From NCBI RefSeq assembly GCF_014192395.1, contig NZ_JACHXW010000011.1:62001-126000 (forward strand): DNA of 64,000 bases, given 5' to 3'. Below the pieces are notes generated by a model, which worked only from the letters and a program-made list of their open reading frames with translations, was not told the DNA's origin and did no database searches. A program made the position numbers and the translations under genes. This stretch comes from Paenibacillus endophyticus. Its GTDB lineage: Bacteria; Bacillota; Bacilli; Paenibacillales; Paenibacillaceae. Position 1 is the stretch's first letter, and every line of letters begins with the position of its first letter. Positions 25,704 to 34,073 of the stretch are shown here, one piece after another.

Positions 25704-26267
25704 ATGAGATCATTGTTCAATGCAAGAGATTTTGCGATTACGCAAGCGAGTGCAGCCGCACTGCTATTTTTTTCGATACCTTTACTCAATATCATAGGGC
25801 TTAGTAACCATAAGCTGGAGTCCGTCCTGCACGGATTGGGCGCAACCATCACCGTCATCATGAGCTGCCAAGTGATTCACCTAGTCTATCCCATGCTGCG
25901 GGGCAAGAATGGGGCCGCAGCCAAACTGGAATGGGTGCTCTGGCTTACGAATCTTATGGTTCTGATTACGATCGTGTTAGGCAACTGGCTCTACCCCGCT
26001 TACCGAGGGGTGGACGGTGCCCAGCAGTGGTTGATGTACCACAAGCCTGAGGTGCATTTGATTATTATGGAATATAAAGAATTTGTTTCGCTGTACCCGC
26101 TTCCTCTCGGAATTGCGGCTGCCTTTTTATTGCGCCGGTTTCGCTATGCTCTAGAACCGGGCTCAGCGGTTAGCGGGATCATCGCTTTATTGATCACGCT
26201 ATTCTGGATCTGTTTGCTGATTGGATTGGCGTTCGGAATCGGTTTGGCGAAACTGAAAATGGTATGA
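25704..26267 (+). CDS. Four- to five-helix membrane protein, function unknown
   Basis: 187 residues from the ATG at 25704 (MRSLFNARDFA); an in-frame ATG at 25662 is possible but has no good ribosome binding site. Hydrophobic helices lie at about residues 17-33, 43-60, 77-95, 120-135 and 155-180. Conserved-looking histidines (HGLGATITVIMSCQVIHL, YHKPEVHLIIMEYKEF) could bind metal or haem, as in small b-type cytochrome-like membrane proteins, but this is only suggestive. First gene of a plus-strand operon with the next three genes, divergent from the SLH phosphatase. Confidence 0.65.
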   Translation: MRSLFNARDFAITQASAAALLFFSIPLLNIIGLSNHKLESVLHGLGATITVIMSCQVIHLVYPMLRGKNGAAAKLEWVLWLTNLMVLITIVLGNWLYPAYRGVDGAQQWLMYHKPEVHLIIMEYKEFVSLYPLPLGIAAAFLLRRFRYALEPGSAVSGIIALLITLFWICLLIGLAFGIGLAKLKMV

Positions 26268-26298
26268 TTTTCAACAAGGTTAAGAGGGAGAGAACATC

Positions 26299-26691
26299 AT
26301 GAGAGAAGACAAACAACGAAAAACAGGCGAAATTGCTGCCGTGCTGCTTTCGGTATGGCTCGGTATCGCAGCGATAACGGTCAGTCACTTATGGAGCTAT
26401 TACAATCCGATTAGAGCCAATCAGGTTTTGCTGAAGCTGGGCTCCTGGATCCCCTCTTGGTGGGGCATCGGACCCTATACCGGCAAAGAAACGATAGGAC
26501 TGGTCGTCTGGTTGGCCACTTGGGCTATATTCCATTGGACGATCGGACGGAAAGATGTCAATCTGAAGCCGTGGACGATAGGATTTGCCATTGCCTTTAT
26601 TGCCAATATGATCATTATCTGGCCTACCGTATACCACAGCATATTGTGGTGGCCGGCCCTGCCGAACACTTTACCGGGAGGAGAAGGGTAA
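26299..26691 (+). CDS. Small membrane protein, function unknown
   Basis: 130 residues with GAGGGAGAG before the ATG. Three likely transmembrane helices (~12-33, 63-82, 92-110) and tryptophan-rich segments (LGSWIPSWWGIGPYTGK, ILWWPALPN). It starts 31 bases after the previous gene and ends 2 bases before the next, so it belongs to the operon. Together with its upstream neighbour it may form a membrane complex for the anchored protein that follows. No family recognised. Confidence 0.6.
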   Translation: MREDKQRKTGEIAAVLLSVWLGIAAITVSHLWSYYNPIRANQVLLKLGSWIPSWWGIGPYTGKETIGLVVWLATWAIFHWTIGRKDVNLKPWTIGFAIAFIANMIIIWPTVYHSILWWPALPNTLPGGEG

Positions 26692-26693
26692 TC

Positions 26694-28118
26694 ATGTCAA
26701 TCCTATACAAATATAAACTTTCTTTGCTGCTGCTGGTGCTCTTGATTGTTCTATTTTTGTCCTTTTTTTGGACTAGAGTCCCCATGGAAGGATTCAAGTC
26801 ACCCCCCACGTCGTCCACTTCGTTTCGATTCGGTTATTTCAGTCAATCGGAAGGGGAAATCGGGGAGTGGATCAAGCAATTCCCAGACTTATCGTATTTT
26901 GCCGCGTCCAACCAGTTGTTGCAGAATCATCCGGAAGCGCAAACGTTTCAGCTTTATCCCATATACGATGGTTCTACGACGGAACAAAGTTTCAGCCAAG
27001 CTTATTCTCATGTGCCTGCCCAGACTCTTCCCGGTTACGGGAAATCAGTTTATGCAGTAACTAACGGCAACGCCCGATTATTCTTCCTCAACGCCGAGCG
27101 GATGTCTGATCCGGGAGACCGCCAGTTGGAATGGACCCGTAAGACGGTTGACAAAAATAAGCTGACGTACAACATAGCCTGGCTAAGCAAAGATCCGGAG
27201 CTTCCCGAGGTATGGAACGCGTTCAGACTCGCCGGAATCAGTGCGGTGTTCATCCGCGATTCCGTCTACGTTCTGAATTTAGCCGTTACACAAAAGCCTT
27301 CTGATTATTCGCCAGCTGAATATCAGGGCTGGGAAGTATGGGATCTGTCCAAGCTGAAGGAAACACCTTTCATAATGGTATTGGAAGCGAATGATAACGC
27401 GCTTTCCATTAAGGCTGAGAATAAACAGCAACAAGTGCTGGATCAACTAGTAGAGAATCCGGATAACCTCGCGATGTGGGACCTGGCTACGTTGAAAGAA
27501 AAACAAGAAATACCGCTCGTTGGCATTGAATCCTTATGGCGCTACCATCCGGGCAGCAAGGAGATCAAATTCTTTATACCGGAAGGTGTCGATTTGGTGG
27601 GAGAAGGTCCGATTATTGAAACATTCCACACGGAAACAGTACAACTGCCTGCATACGATTGGCGCAGTCCGGAATACGACGATTCCGTCTGGGAGGTCGG
27701 CAGGGCTCCACTGGGAACGACGAGTAATAAAGAGCGGCAAACTAATATTCAAACAACCTTGGAGGCCGGGAAGTCCCCTACTTATTATTTCCGCAAGTCG
27801 TTTGAATTGGATAAGGATCCGAAGGAGTTGTCCGGTTTATTTTTGAATATCGCCTTTGAGGACGGTTACGTCGTTTATCTGAACGGCCAGGAAGTATCTC
27901 GGGACGCCATTCTAAGCGGATTCGCAACCGAGTCCTCGCTGGCGTTTCCGAATGATTTAACCTACTCTCGAAGAATTGATCTAAAAACCCATTTGGACAA
28001 GCTTGTGAAGGGGACCAATGTCATTGCCGTTGAGGTGCACCGCAGTCATCCCGCCTCGCCCAATCTATTCTTTGACTTTGCCTTGTCTGTTGAATCGAAA
28101 GTGAAGGAACGTGAATGA
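26694..28118 (+). CDS. Membrane-anchored degenerate metallophosphoesterase-like protein with a C-terminal beta domain
   Basis: 474 residues; GGGAGGAG is 8 bases before the ATG at 26694. An N-terminal helix (~8-28) anchors it with the rest outside. Residues ~40-195 follow a purple-acid-phosphatase fold in order: YGKSVYAVTNGNARLFFLNAE, RQLEWTRKTV, then NIAWLSKDP where the enzyme has GHxP, and VFIRDSVYVL where it has GHNH. The metal-binding Asp, Asn and His residues are missing, so it is probably inactive. A galactose-binding-like domain (~290-470; YYFRKSFEL, AFEDGYVVYLNGQEV) ends it. It may bind rather than cleave the ligand of the active enzyme encoded divergently. The homology is my reading of motif order. 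Confidence 0.6.
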   Translation: MSILYKYKLSLLLLVLLIVLFLSFFWTRVPMEGFKSPPTSSTSFRFGYFSQSEGEIGEWIKQFPDLSYFAASNQLLQNHPEAQTFQLYPIYDGSTTEQSFSQAYSHVPAQTLPGYGKSVYAVTNGNARLFFLNAERMSDPGDRQLEWTRKTVDKNKLTYNIAWLSKDPELPEVWNAFRLAGISAVFIRDSVYVLNLAVTQKPSDYSPAEYQGWEVWDLSKLKETPFIMVLEANDNALSIKAENKQQQVLDQLVENPDNLAMWDLATLKEKQEIPLVGIESLWRYHPGSKEIKFFIPEGVDLVGEGPIIETFHTETVQLPAYDWRSPEYDDSVWEVGRAPLGTTSNKERQTNIQTTLEAGKSPTYYFRKSFELDKDPKELSGLFLNIAFEDGYVVYLNGQEVSRDAILSGFATESSLAFPNDLTYSRRIDLKTHLDKLVKGTNVIAVEVHRSHPASPNLFFDFALSVESKVKERE

Positions 28119-28498
28119 TGCGAAAAAAACAGATGAATTACACTAGAAAACCAATGAGGAGAAACGTTTCATTATTCTTGCTAATACTCCTAACCATCAC
28201 GATGGCCGGATGCGTACCAGCTCCAAACACAATGATTCCGATTGCCGACATTGCGGTTACGGGCGGGCATCTAATTGTCCAAAACGAAACCGGATTTGTA
28301 TGGTTCGATGCGAAAATCACCATTGACGACCAGTACACATATATAGCAGATTTGATGCCAGCCGGCAAATCCAGCGTGCCGTTATCCGAATTCGTTGATG
28401 ATCAAGGCAAAGCTTACAATCGTGGGAGGTTGAGCATCCGAGATTTGAAGATCGATATAACCGACACGTTGGGGGGTAAAAGGCACTTTGATTGGTAA
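28115..28498 (+). CDS. Small lipoprotein, function unknown
   Basis: 127 residues. A basic N-terminus and hydrophobic segment end in the lipobox TMAGC (cysteine ~33), so it should be a membrane-attached lipoprotein outside the cell. The ~95-residue mature part is beta-rich (FVWFDAKITIDDQYTYIADLM) without known motifs. The ATG overlaps the stop codon of the preceding gene (ATGA), and a terminator follows at once, so it is the last gene of the four-gene operon. Confidence 0.65.
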   Translation: MMRKKQMNYTRKPMRRNVSLFLLILLTITMAGCVPAPNTMIPIADIAVTGGHLIVQNETGFVWFDAKITIDDQYTYIADLMPAGKSSVPLSEFVDDQGKAYNRGRLSIRDLKIDITDTLGGKRHFDW

Positions 28499-28509
28499 AT
28501 CACTTTCCA

Positions 28510-28550
28510 GCCCTTTCGCTTCCCAATAGGAAGCAGAAAGGGCGTTGTTT
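28510..28550 (+). terminator. Terminator of the membrane-protein operon
   Basis: A 14-bp stem with one bulge (28510-28523 with 28529-28543) and a short loop, followed by GTTGTTTG. It is 12 bases after the lipoprotein stop codon. Confidence 0.8.
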
Positions 28551-28883
28551 GTGTTTCAAGACATTTTCCGCGCTTCAGCCATGACAATACGAGTCTATTC
28601 CGGGATGCCTAGTGCTCGGAGCCAACGAATATGGGTGCGTACCCGTTTGACGGGCATGGGTCTGCATGTTCCGGAGAGGTTCCTATCTTCCGGCTTTTAC
28701 GTTCAGACTGGAATTGGACTCAAACGTAAAGCTATTCCGCTTCCTCCATCCTCTTTTTCATTTGTTTAGCGATATTTACTACACTGTCGTCAATCCAATC
28801 CGGCTCTCCTCTTTCTCAAACAATCCAATGCTGGCGTCAAACTGAATAGCCGTGTACGTATAGGGCCAAAGAAACAGACTACA
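28551..28883. other. Intergenic region with several stem-loops, no clear gene
   Basis: Between 28610 and 28740 there are repeated self-complementary segments: GGGTGCGTACCC, CCCGTTTGACGGG, CCGGAGAGG...CTTCCGG, and a 35-nt imperfect palindrome TTTACGTT...AACGTAAA (about 28698-28731). A short plus-strand frame (28545-28769) has no ribosome binding site and I do not accept it. The region may be a structured RNA or a degraded mobile element. Confidence 0.4.
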
Positions 28884-28910
28884 GTGTTAATTTATCACCG
28901 CTATTAACAC
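28884..28910 (+). promoter_or_regulatory. Inverted repeat upstream of the 7TMR-DISM kinase operon
   Basis: GTGTTAAT-N11-ATTAACAC has perfect 8-bp arms, centred about 90 bases before the kinase ATG. The spacing and symmetry suit a regulator site, perhaps for autoregulation by the response regulator encoded in the operon. No matching site was seen before the phosphatase. Confidence 0.4.
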
Positions 28911-28987
28911 ATTTTCTATTTATGATGCTATCATTAAGATAATCAACTTATTTATAGCGCATTTTGTAGATTGGGGACGACTTCATC

Positions 28988-31144
28988 ATGAGGGATATTC
29001 TTCGATTCGGTTCTCGTACTGTCTTGCTTTACATAGCTGTTGTCGTTGTTGTTGGTTTGGTCGCAAGCTATGCCGTCGTATTTGCACCGGACTCCCCTCA
29101 GATTCAAAGCGAAGAAGGCATTCTAGATTTAACGAAGGATCATGTTAGTAAGAATCCGCTAAAGTTACAGGGGGAATGGGCGTTCTTCTGGCAAGAACTT
29201 CTTTCTCCAGAGGATATACGGAGCCGCATGGAAAACGGTGGACAGGTTAATCGATATATCAACATTCCCGGATCCTGGCTAGGCTACCCGTTGGATGGAC
29301 AAGAGCTGAGCGGAGAAGGTTTCGCAACATTTCGGCTGGTCATTGAGCTTAGCAAGCAGGATAGGAATGAGCGGCTTGCTCTCCGGCTGCCTTCTATATT
29401 TCATGCGTATAAATTGTGGGCGAATGGAGAGCTGCTGGCAGAAGTCGGTGAGGTGGGTCCGGACAAGAGTCGCGTGAAACCGCATCTGGCAACGAAGCTG
29501 GTGTTCTTCCAGCCCGAAAACGACACTTTAGAGCTTGTTATGCAAGTAGCGAACTTTCATCATAAGCGAGGCGGCATCACCCAATATATAGAACTGGGTG
29601 GCAGCAGCGTGTTAACGGTCAGGTCAAATCTGAAGATTGCCAAAGATATGTTCATAACTGCATGTCTGCTGGTGATTGGATTGTATAATCTGCTGTTGTT
29701 CGTGCTGCGACGCAAGGACAAGGCGCCGTTGTACTTTGGTTTGTTCACCGTGTTGTTCGGCATTCGCTCCTTGTTAAACGGCGAGCTCATGATTACACAA
29801 TTGCTTCCTCATTTTCCGTGGGAATTGCAGTTTAAGATCGAGTATTTGATTCTTTGCATCAGTGGTTATATCATCACCATGTATTTTGAATGCATTTTCC
29901 CGAATTATGTGTCGCGCTGGTTTCGTCTTGGTACCCGCATCGCAACCAGCGCACTCTGTCTAATTGTTGTGATAACCCCTGCACTTATCTATTCAAAAAT
30001 GTTACTGGTAATTGGTGTAATCGTTGTTCTGCACATGGTGTATCTGATGGTTGGGCTTGCCCAAGCGGCTATGCGGCGTATAGAGGGAGCGCTGATCTTC
30101 CTGTTGGTGTCGGTGGTTACTCTTGTTACGGTTATCAACGATTTTTTATATTACAATGAATGGTCGCTAATCGGAAATACATCTCCGCTTGGTCTGTTGG
30201 TATTTACGATCGCACAGATGATTCTGCTTTCTTCAAGATTTACGAGGGCGGCAACGAACGAAGAGAGGATTGCACGTGAGCTGCAGGAAGCTAATAACAA
30301 GCTGACTGAAATGAATGCCAATTTGGAGCGGATCGTGATGGAGCGCACACATGCGTTATCCGCAGCTCACGAGGATCTCCGCATGTCATATGATCGGCTG
30401 CTCCACTCCGAGCAAGGGAGGAAGAAGCTGCTTGCCTACATTACGCATGATTTGCGCATGCCCCTGTCCAGCATGCTTGGTTATGTCGAAGCTGTGAAGG
30501 ACATGGTTAAGCCGGAGCGCAACGAACAGTACCTGAAGTATATCCGGGATAACACGATAAGGATTAACCGCATGATCGAGGAGTTGTCCTTTTTGTCGCA
30601 TCTAGAGACGGGACAAGTAGCGTATCGAATGGAGCCGGTTCATGCCATTCCCTTCTTGCGTGATTTCTTTGAACAATATGAGCTGGTTGTGCGTGACGCC
30701 GGGCTCCATTTCATATTGGATATCGGAAATACGGAAGATCAACGACCTGACTTGCCTGTTATCGAGATGGATGGGCAAAGATTGGAGCAGGCGTTGTTTA
30801 ATCTAGTGTCGAACGCGATGAAGTTCACCTCTACTGGTGGGACGGTGCGTCTTGCACTAGCCGTGGACGAGGCGCAAGATACCCGCTATGCGATAATTAG
30901 CGTACAAGATTCTGGCACGGGTATTCCCCCAGAGCAGCTCGAGCAAATCTTCGATCGCAATTATAGGTATGATCGATCGGGCATGGACATGGAAGTAGAG
31001 GGCAGCGGACTCGGGCTGGCGATTTGCAGGGAAATCGTACAAGCGCATGGAGGGGCGGTTCGAGCGGAGAGCGATGGCAAGACGGGGTCGATATTCTATG
31101 TATCGCTGCCTTTGTATTCGAGAAGCAGGAAGGTGACAGCATGA
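28988..31144 (+). CDS. 7TMR-DISM sensor histidine kinase
   Basis: 718 residues. N-terminal membrane helix (~8-30); extracellular jelly-roll-like 7TMR-DISMED2 domain (~45-205; FATFRLVIELSK, YKLWANGELLAEVG); seven transmembrane helices (~210-405); coiled coil (~415-475); HisKA with the phosphoacceptor His in YITHDLRMPLSSMLGY (~485); HATPase with SNAMKFTSTGG, DSGTGIPPEQLEQIF and GSGLGLAICREI. The outer domain usually senses carbohydrate-like or other small ligands. Its stop overlaps the ATG of the response regulator. The location beside the surface phosphatase cluster suggests those genes as targets; this is inference. Confidence 0.9.
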   Translation: MRDILRFGSRTVLLYIAVVVVVGLVASYAVVFAPDSPQIQSEEGILDLTKDHVSKNPLKLQGEWAFFWQELLSPEDIRSRMENGGQVNRYINIPGSWLGYPLDGQELSGEGFATFRLVIELSKQDRNERLALRLPSIFHAYKLWANGELLAEVGEVGPDKSRVKPHLATKLVFFQPENDTLELVMQVANFHHKRGGITQYIELGGSSVLTVRSNLKIAKDMFITACLLVIGLYNLLLFVLRRKDKAPLYFGLFTVLFGIRSLLNGELMITQLLPHFPWELQFKIEYLILCISGYIITMYFECIFPNYVSRWFRLGTRIATSALCLIVVITPALIYSKMLLVIGVIVVLHMVYLMVGLAQAAMRRIEGALIFLLVSVVTLVTVINDFLYYNEWSLIGNTSPLGLLVFTIAQMILLSSRFTRAATNEERIARELQEANNKLTEMNANLERIVMERTHALSAAHEDLRMSYDRLLHSEQGRKKLLAYITHDLRMPLSSMLGYVEAVKDMVKPERNEQYLKYIRDNTIRINRMIEELSFLSHLETGQVAYRMEPVHAIPFLRDFFEQYELVVRDAGLHFILDIGNTEDQRPDLPVIEMDGQRLEQALFNLVSNAMKFTSTGGTVRLALAVDEAQDTRYAIISVQDSGTGIPPEQLEQIFDRNYRYDRSGMDMEVEGSGLGLAICREIVQAHGGAVRAESDGKTGSIFYVSLPLYSRSRKVTA

Positions 31145-31872
31145 AGGAAACGTACAAAATTATGATCGTCGATGATGATCCCCATATCTGTGAGATTGTT
31201 CAAGTGTATTGCGAACGGGAAGGCTTTATATCCTCATATAGCCACAGCGGGACAGAAGCCATGAAGCTGCTTTCATCGCTCGATCCGGATTTGATAGTAC
31301 TGGATGTAATGCTGGCTAATGAAAACGGCATTGACTGGTGCAGGAACGCACGTAATTACACGAATGCGCCGATCGTGTTTCTGAGCAGTCGTGAGGAAGA
31401 CGAGGTGAAAATCAGCGCATTATCCTATGGCGGCGACGATTATGTGACCAAGCCGTTCAGTCCGGGAGTACTCATGGCCAAAATCAAGGCTCACCTTCGC
31501 AGAGTGTCGACAAGCAGAAGGGAACAACTGCTCGAGTTACCGGGTATGACGCTGGATTTCTACGCACAGTCCGTCAATATAGATAGCAATACCATCTTTT
31601 TATCGAAAAAAGAATTTAGTCTACTATCCTATTTGGCCCAAAACGTTAATCGTGTCGTCACTGTCGATACATTGTTCCATCTCATCTGGGGAATGGAGAG
31701 TCTGGAGGATACGAGAACGGTCGCTGTACACATCAGTAATTTACGAAAAAAAATCGAGGCTGATCCTGTCAATCCTGAGAGAATCATTACGATTCGGGGG
31801 GCCGGATATATGCTGGTTGCCAGCAAGCGCGAAAGCAGCGATAAGGTTGGCAGTGTACACGACTGCCGCTAA
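31141..31872 (+). CDS. OmpR-family response regulator
   Basis: 243 residues from the ATG at 31141, which overlaps the kinase stop codon (ATGA); GGAAGGTGAC precedes it. The receiver domain has the acidic pocket VDDDP, phospho-acceptor Asp55 (VLDVM) and the conserved lysine in TKPFSP (~102-107). A winged-helix DNA-binding domain (~140-230; KKEFSLLSYLAQN, HISNLRKKIEADP, IRGAGYML) follows. It is the cognate regulator of the 7TMR-DISM kinase. A longer reading frame from 31024 lies inside the kinase gene and is not used. Confidence 0.93.
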   Translation: MKETYKIMIVDDDPHICEIVQVYCEREGFISSYSHSGTEAMKLLSSLDPDLIVLDVMLANENGIDWCRNARNYTNAPIVFLSSREEDEVKISALSYGGDDYVTKPFSPGVLMAKIKAHLRRVSTSRREQLLELPGMTLDFYAQSVNIDSNTIFLSKKEFSLLSYLAQNVNRVVTVDTLFHLIWGMESLEDTRTVAVHISNLRKKIEADPVNPERIITIRGAGYMLVASKRESSDKVGSVHDCR

Positions 31873-32169
31873 ATCATATCCCAGATAAAGCGACAAAAGC
31901 GAAGTGGTCAAGCGGTAAAAGCCTTGAGCGGCAAGGGATTTATGCATTTTTAACTATCGAAAAATGGTTCGCATAAAGTAATACGAAAGACCACCTCCGT
32001 TTTACTTTAGAGGGTGGTCTTTCGTGCCGATTCTCCGCTACATCCCGTGTTTAAATCTCATCTCATATAGAACAGAACACCAGGAAACTTCTCTGAAACG
32101 GATAACTATATACTTCTAGATATCGACTCGGCGGATCTCTACCAAGCACTCCACATGTATCGAATGCTA
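31873..32169. other. Intergenic region, no intact gene
   Basis: It holds the weak terminator hairpin and no open frame with a ribosome binding site. A plus-strand frame around 31885-31955 reads like the tail of a lost gene but cannot be assigned. Confidence 0.35.
31984..32024 (+). terminator. Hairpin after the two-component operon (weak terminator)
   Basis: CGAAAGACCACC...GGTGGTCTTTCG is a 12-bp stem with a ~15-nt loop (31984-31995 with 32013-32024), about 110 bases past the response regulator stop. No long T-run follows, so termination efficiency is uncertain. Confidence 0.45.
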
Positions 32170-32480
32170 TTATTGATAGATTTCTTCATCCGAAATTTCC
32201 AGTTGAGTAAATCGTTGAACTTCTAATTGGAACGCATGTATGGAGACTTCGTTTTCCTGTTCCTGGAAAATGATGTCATCCAATTCCTTTCCCCTTTGAA
32301 TATTTCATCGTCCCGCGTCTTGTTCAGCAGTTTATCAGCAAGCTCCATACGATCTTTTTGCAAATGCCTCAGCTACTTATTTACTTCATTCATTTCCTCT
32401 TTAACATACGTAATTTTCACATTTGCTCATTTTAAGGCATTCTTCACTAGATGGCCATTTATTTTACGAATCGTTGCCAC
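32170..32480 (-). pseudogene. Decayed ORF with in-frame stops and a frameshift
   Basis: Read on the minus strand from about 32480, codons give IRKINGHLVKNALK-stop, ANVKITYVKEEMNEVNK-stop, LRHLQKDRMELADKLLNK. After GERN a single-base shift is needed to continue as DDIIFQEQENEVSIHAF and on to a double stop at 32170. Continuous charged, helical, coiled-coil-like sequence across stops and a frameshift is the mark of a relic. The composition recalls C-terminal coiled coils of large serine recombinases, but this is not established. Confidence 0.45.
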
Positions 32481-32516
32481 TCCTTAAATTGAGACCTCAC
32501 TCACCTTAACTGTCCG

Positions 32517-32921
32517 TCAACGCCTACCGCTGAACCGTTTGATCGCTTCCTCGGTCACCGGCTCGAAGAGGTTGACGAGGTTGCCGTCGGGATCACGGAA
32601 AAGCACAGAACGGTTCCCCCACGGCATCGTGGTCGGTTCCTTTACCCAATCATCGACAAATAGCTTCAAGCGTGCGTATTCGGCATCGACATTGTCGACT
32701 CGGAACTCGATGATGACAGTGTGATTGTTGGCCGCCACTACGGAACCAGCGCCGAATAGTTGCGCCGTCTGGGAGTGGCCGATTGCCAGGGTGCATGATG
32801 GCACAACGAGTTCGGCAAAAACGGGCGCGGGGCGCTCCGCCGAAACACCCATGACTTTCTCATAGAACTCGACGAGACGATCCACGTCGTTAGTAATGAT
32901 GCGCACAGAAGCGAAATTCAC
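32517..32921 (-). CDS. VOC-family (glyoxalase/bleomycin-resistance type) protein
   Basis: 134 residues, GTG start with AGGAAGGATG upstream. Two beta-alpha-beta-beta-beta units typical of the vicinal oxygen chelate fold: VRIITNDVDRLVEFYEKVMG (residues ~6-25), and VLFRDPDGNLVNLFEPV near the end carrying the usual metal-ligand glutamate. Substrate is not predictable; such proteins act in detoxification or ring-cleavage chemistry. The next gene upstream on the same strand is a WYL-type regulator, about 205 bp away and with its own terminator, so a regulatory link is possible but not a shared transcript. Confidence 0.85.
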   Translation of the reverse strand: MNFASVRIITNDVDRLVEFYEKVMGVSAERPAPVFAELVVPSCTLAIGHSQTAQLFGAGSVVAANNHTVIIEFRVDNVDAEYARLKLFVDDWVKEPTTMPWGNRSVLFRDPDGNLVNLFEPVTEEAIKRFSGRR

Positions 32922-33097
32922 AAGATATCATCCTTCCTATAATAAATGGTACAATACCGTATTATCGTGGGCCAGAACCAGCGAAGCTTCCTTAAGGGGC
33001 AAAGTAGCTGTAAAAAATAGATTGGCTGTGTCCCCCAACCGATGCAAGACGTACTTCGCATTTATCTCACCACTCCTTTACGTTTACATACCCGATT

Positions 33098-33136
33098 ATA
33101 AAACAACGCTACTGACAACGTTATGTCAGTAGCGTT
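33098..33136 (-). terminator. Terminator overlapping the end of the WYL regulator gene
   Basis: A perfect 13-bp stem AACGCTACTGACA (33105-33117) with its complement (33124-33136). The stem contains the gene's TGA stop codon, and GTTTTATAAT follows on the minus strand. Confidence 0.8.
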
Positions 33137-34073
33137 TTAACATTCTTTGGGCTTCCTCACGAATACAATTTCGGAATGATTCAGGTTCCAATACGATCAC
33201 ACCCGCTCCCCAGCCAAGCACCCATTGCAGCAATTCATCCAGTTGACGAACGCGTAAGACCACATGCAATCCATCTTGATGCTCTTCCATATCCTCCATG
33301 TAATGATATTTCGATTCCTTCACCCTATCTGCGATGTCATGGTTAAATCGAAGGCGAACTCGCAAATGGCGATCATCAGGAGGGGTATACTCCCTTAAGT
33401 TAAAATGCGCTGGTAGTTCGAATCGTTCTTCCAGTTCGATAAGTTCGGTCATTCGGGACAAGCGGAAATGGCGAATGTCTTGGCGTAGATCGCAACGGGC
33501 CACGAGCATCCAAGATCCTTCAACGAGTACCAGGCCATAGGGAGCGACGGTACGATCACTATGGTGATTCCCCTTGGAATCCGCAATCCCTTTCGAATAA
33601 TGAAATCTGATTTTTCGTTCATCTAATATCGCTCGACGGATCTTTTCGAAATATTCCCTTTCTTTTGACAGCGCAACCCGTTTACCGGGAGTGAGCAAGC
33701 GCAGCGCCTTGCGCACACGAGAGGTCTCATTGCGAACGCTCTCCGATAGAATGGCCTCGATTTTCCTCCGAGCGGCTTGAGCCCTGATACAATACTCATC
33801 ATCAAATCGTTGCTCGATAAAGTCCGTTCCTATAAGCAAGGTCACGGCTTCTTCTATCGTGAAACTGATCGGCGGCAGGAAATAGCCTTTCATCAAAGAA
33901 TATCCTGTGCCTGGGGCACCTATAATCGGCACGCCCGCTTCACTAAGTGCCTGAATGTCACGATAGATGGTCCGCACGCTGGTTTCGAATAGGTCCGCCA
34001 AATCTTCGCCCCGTACCACTTCTCTGCTTTGCAGCTCCAGAACGATGGCTAATAAACGGTCTATTTTGTTCAT
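33126..34073 (-). CDS. YafY-type transcriptional regulator with WYL domain
   Basis: 315 residues from the ATG at 34073, which has AAGGGGGGCAG just upstream; a longer frame to 34139 is less likely. Winged HTH_11 domain (residues ~1-60; RLLAIVLELQSREVVRGEDLADLF, then SVRTIYRDIQALSEAGVPI), then a WYL domain (~140-235; RKIRFHYSK, PYGLVLVEGSWMLVARC, FRLSRM) and the C-terminal WCX region. WYL domains bind nucleotide or other ligands and control the HTH. Its target is probably a nearby small operon such as the VOC gene. Confidence 0.88.
   Translation of the reverse strand: MNKIDRLLAIVLELQSREVVRGEDLADLFETSVRTIYRDIQALSEAGVPIIGAPGTGYSLMKGYFLPPISFTIEEAVTLLIGTDFIEQRFDDEYCIRAQAARRKIEAILSESVRNETSRVRKALRLLTPGKRVALSKEREYFEKIRRAILDERKIRFHYSKGIADSKGNHHSDRTVAPYGLVLVEGSWMLVARCDLRQDIRHFRLSRMTELIELEERFELPAHFNLREYTPPDDRHLRVRLRFNHDIADRVKESKYHYMEDMEEHQDGLHVVLRVRQLDELLQWVLGWGAGVIVLEPESFRNCIREEAQRMLKRY

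Noticed and set aside
26457..26693. Longer start for the phosphoesterase-like membrane protein
   Set aside because: The extension lies inside the preceding small membrane protein gene in another frame. The ATG at 26694 has a strong ribosome binding site and begins with a membrane anchor.
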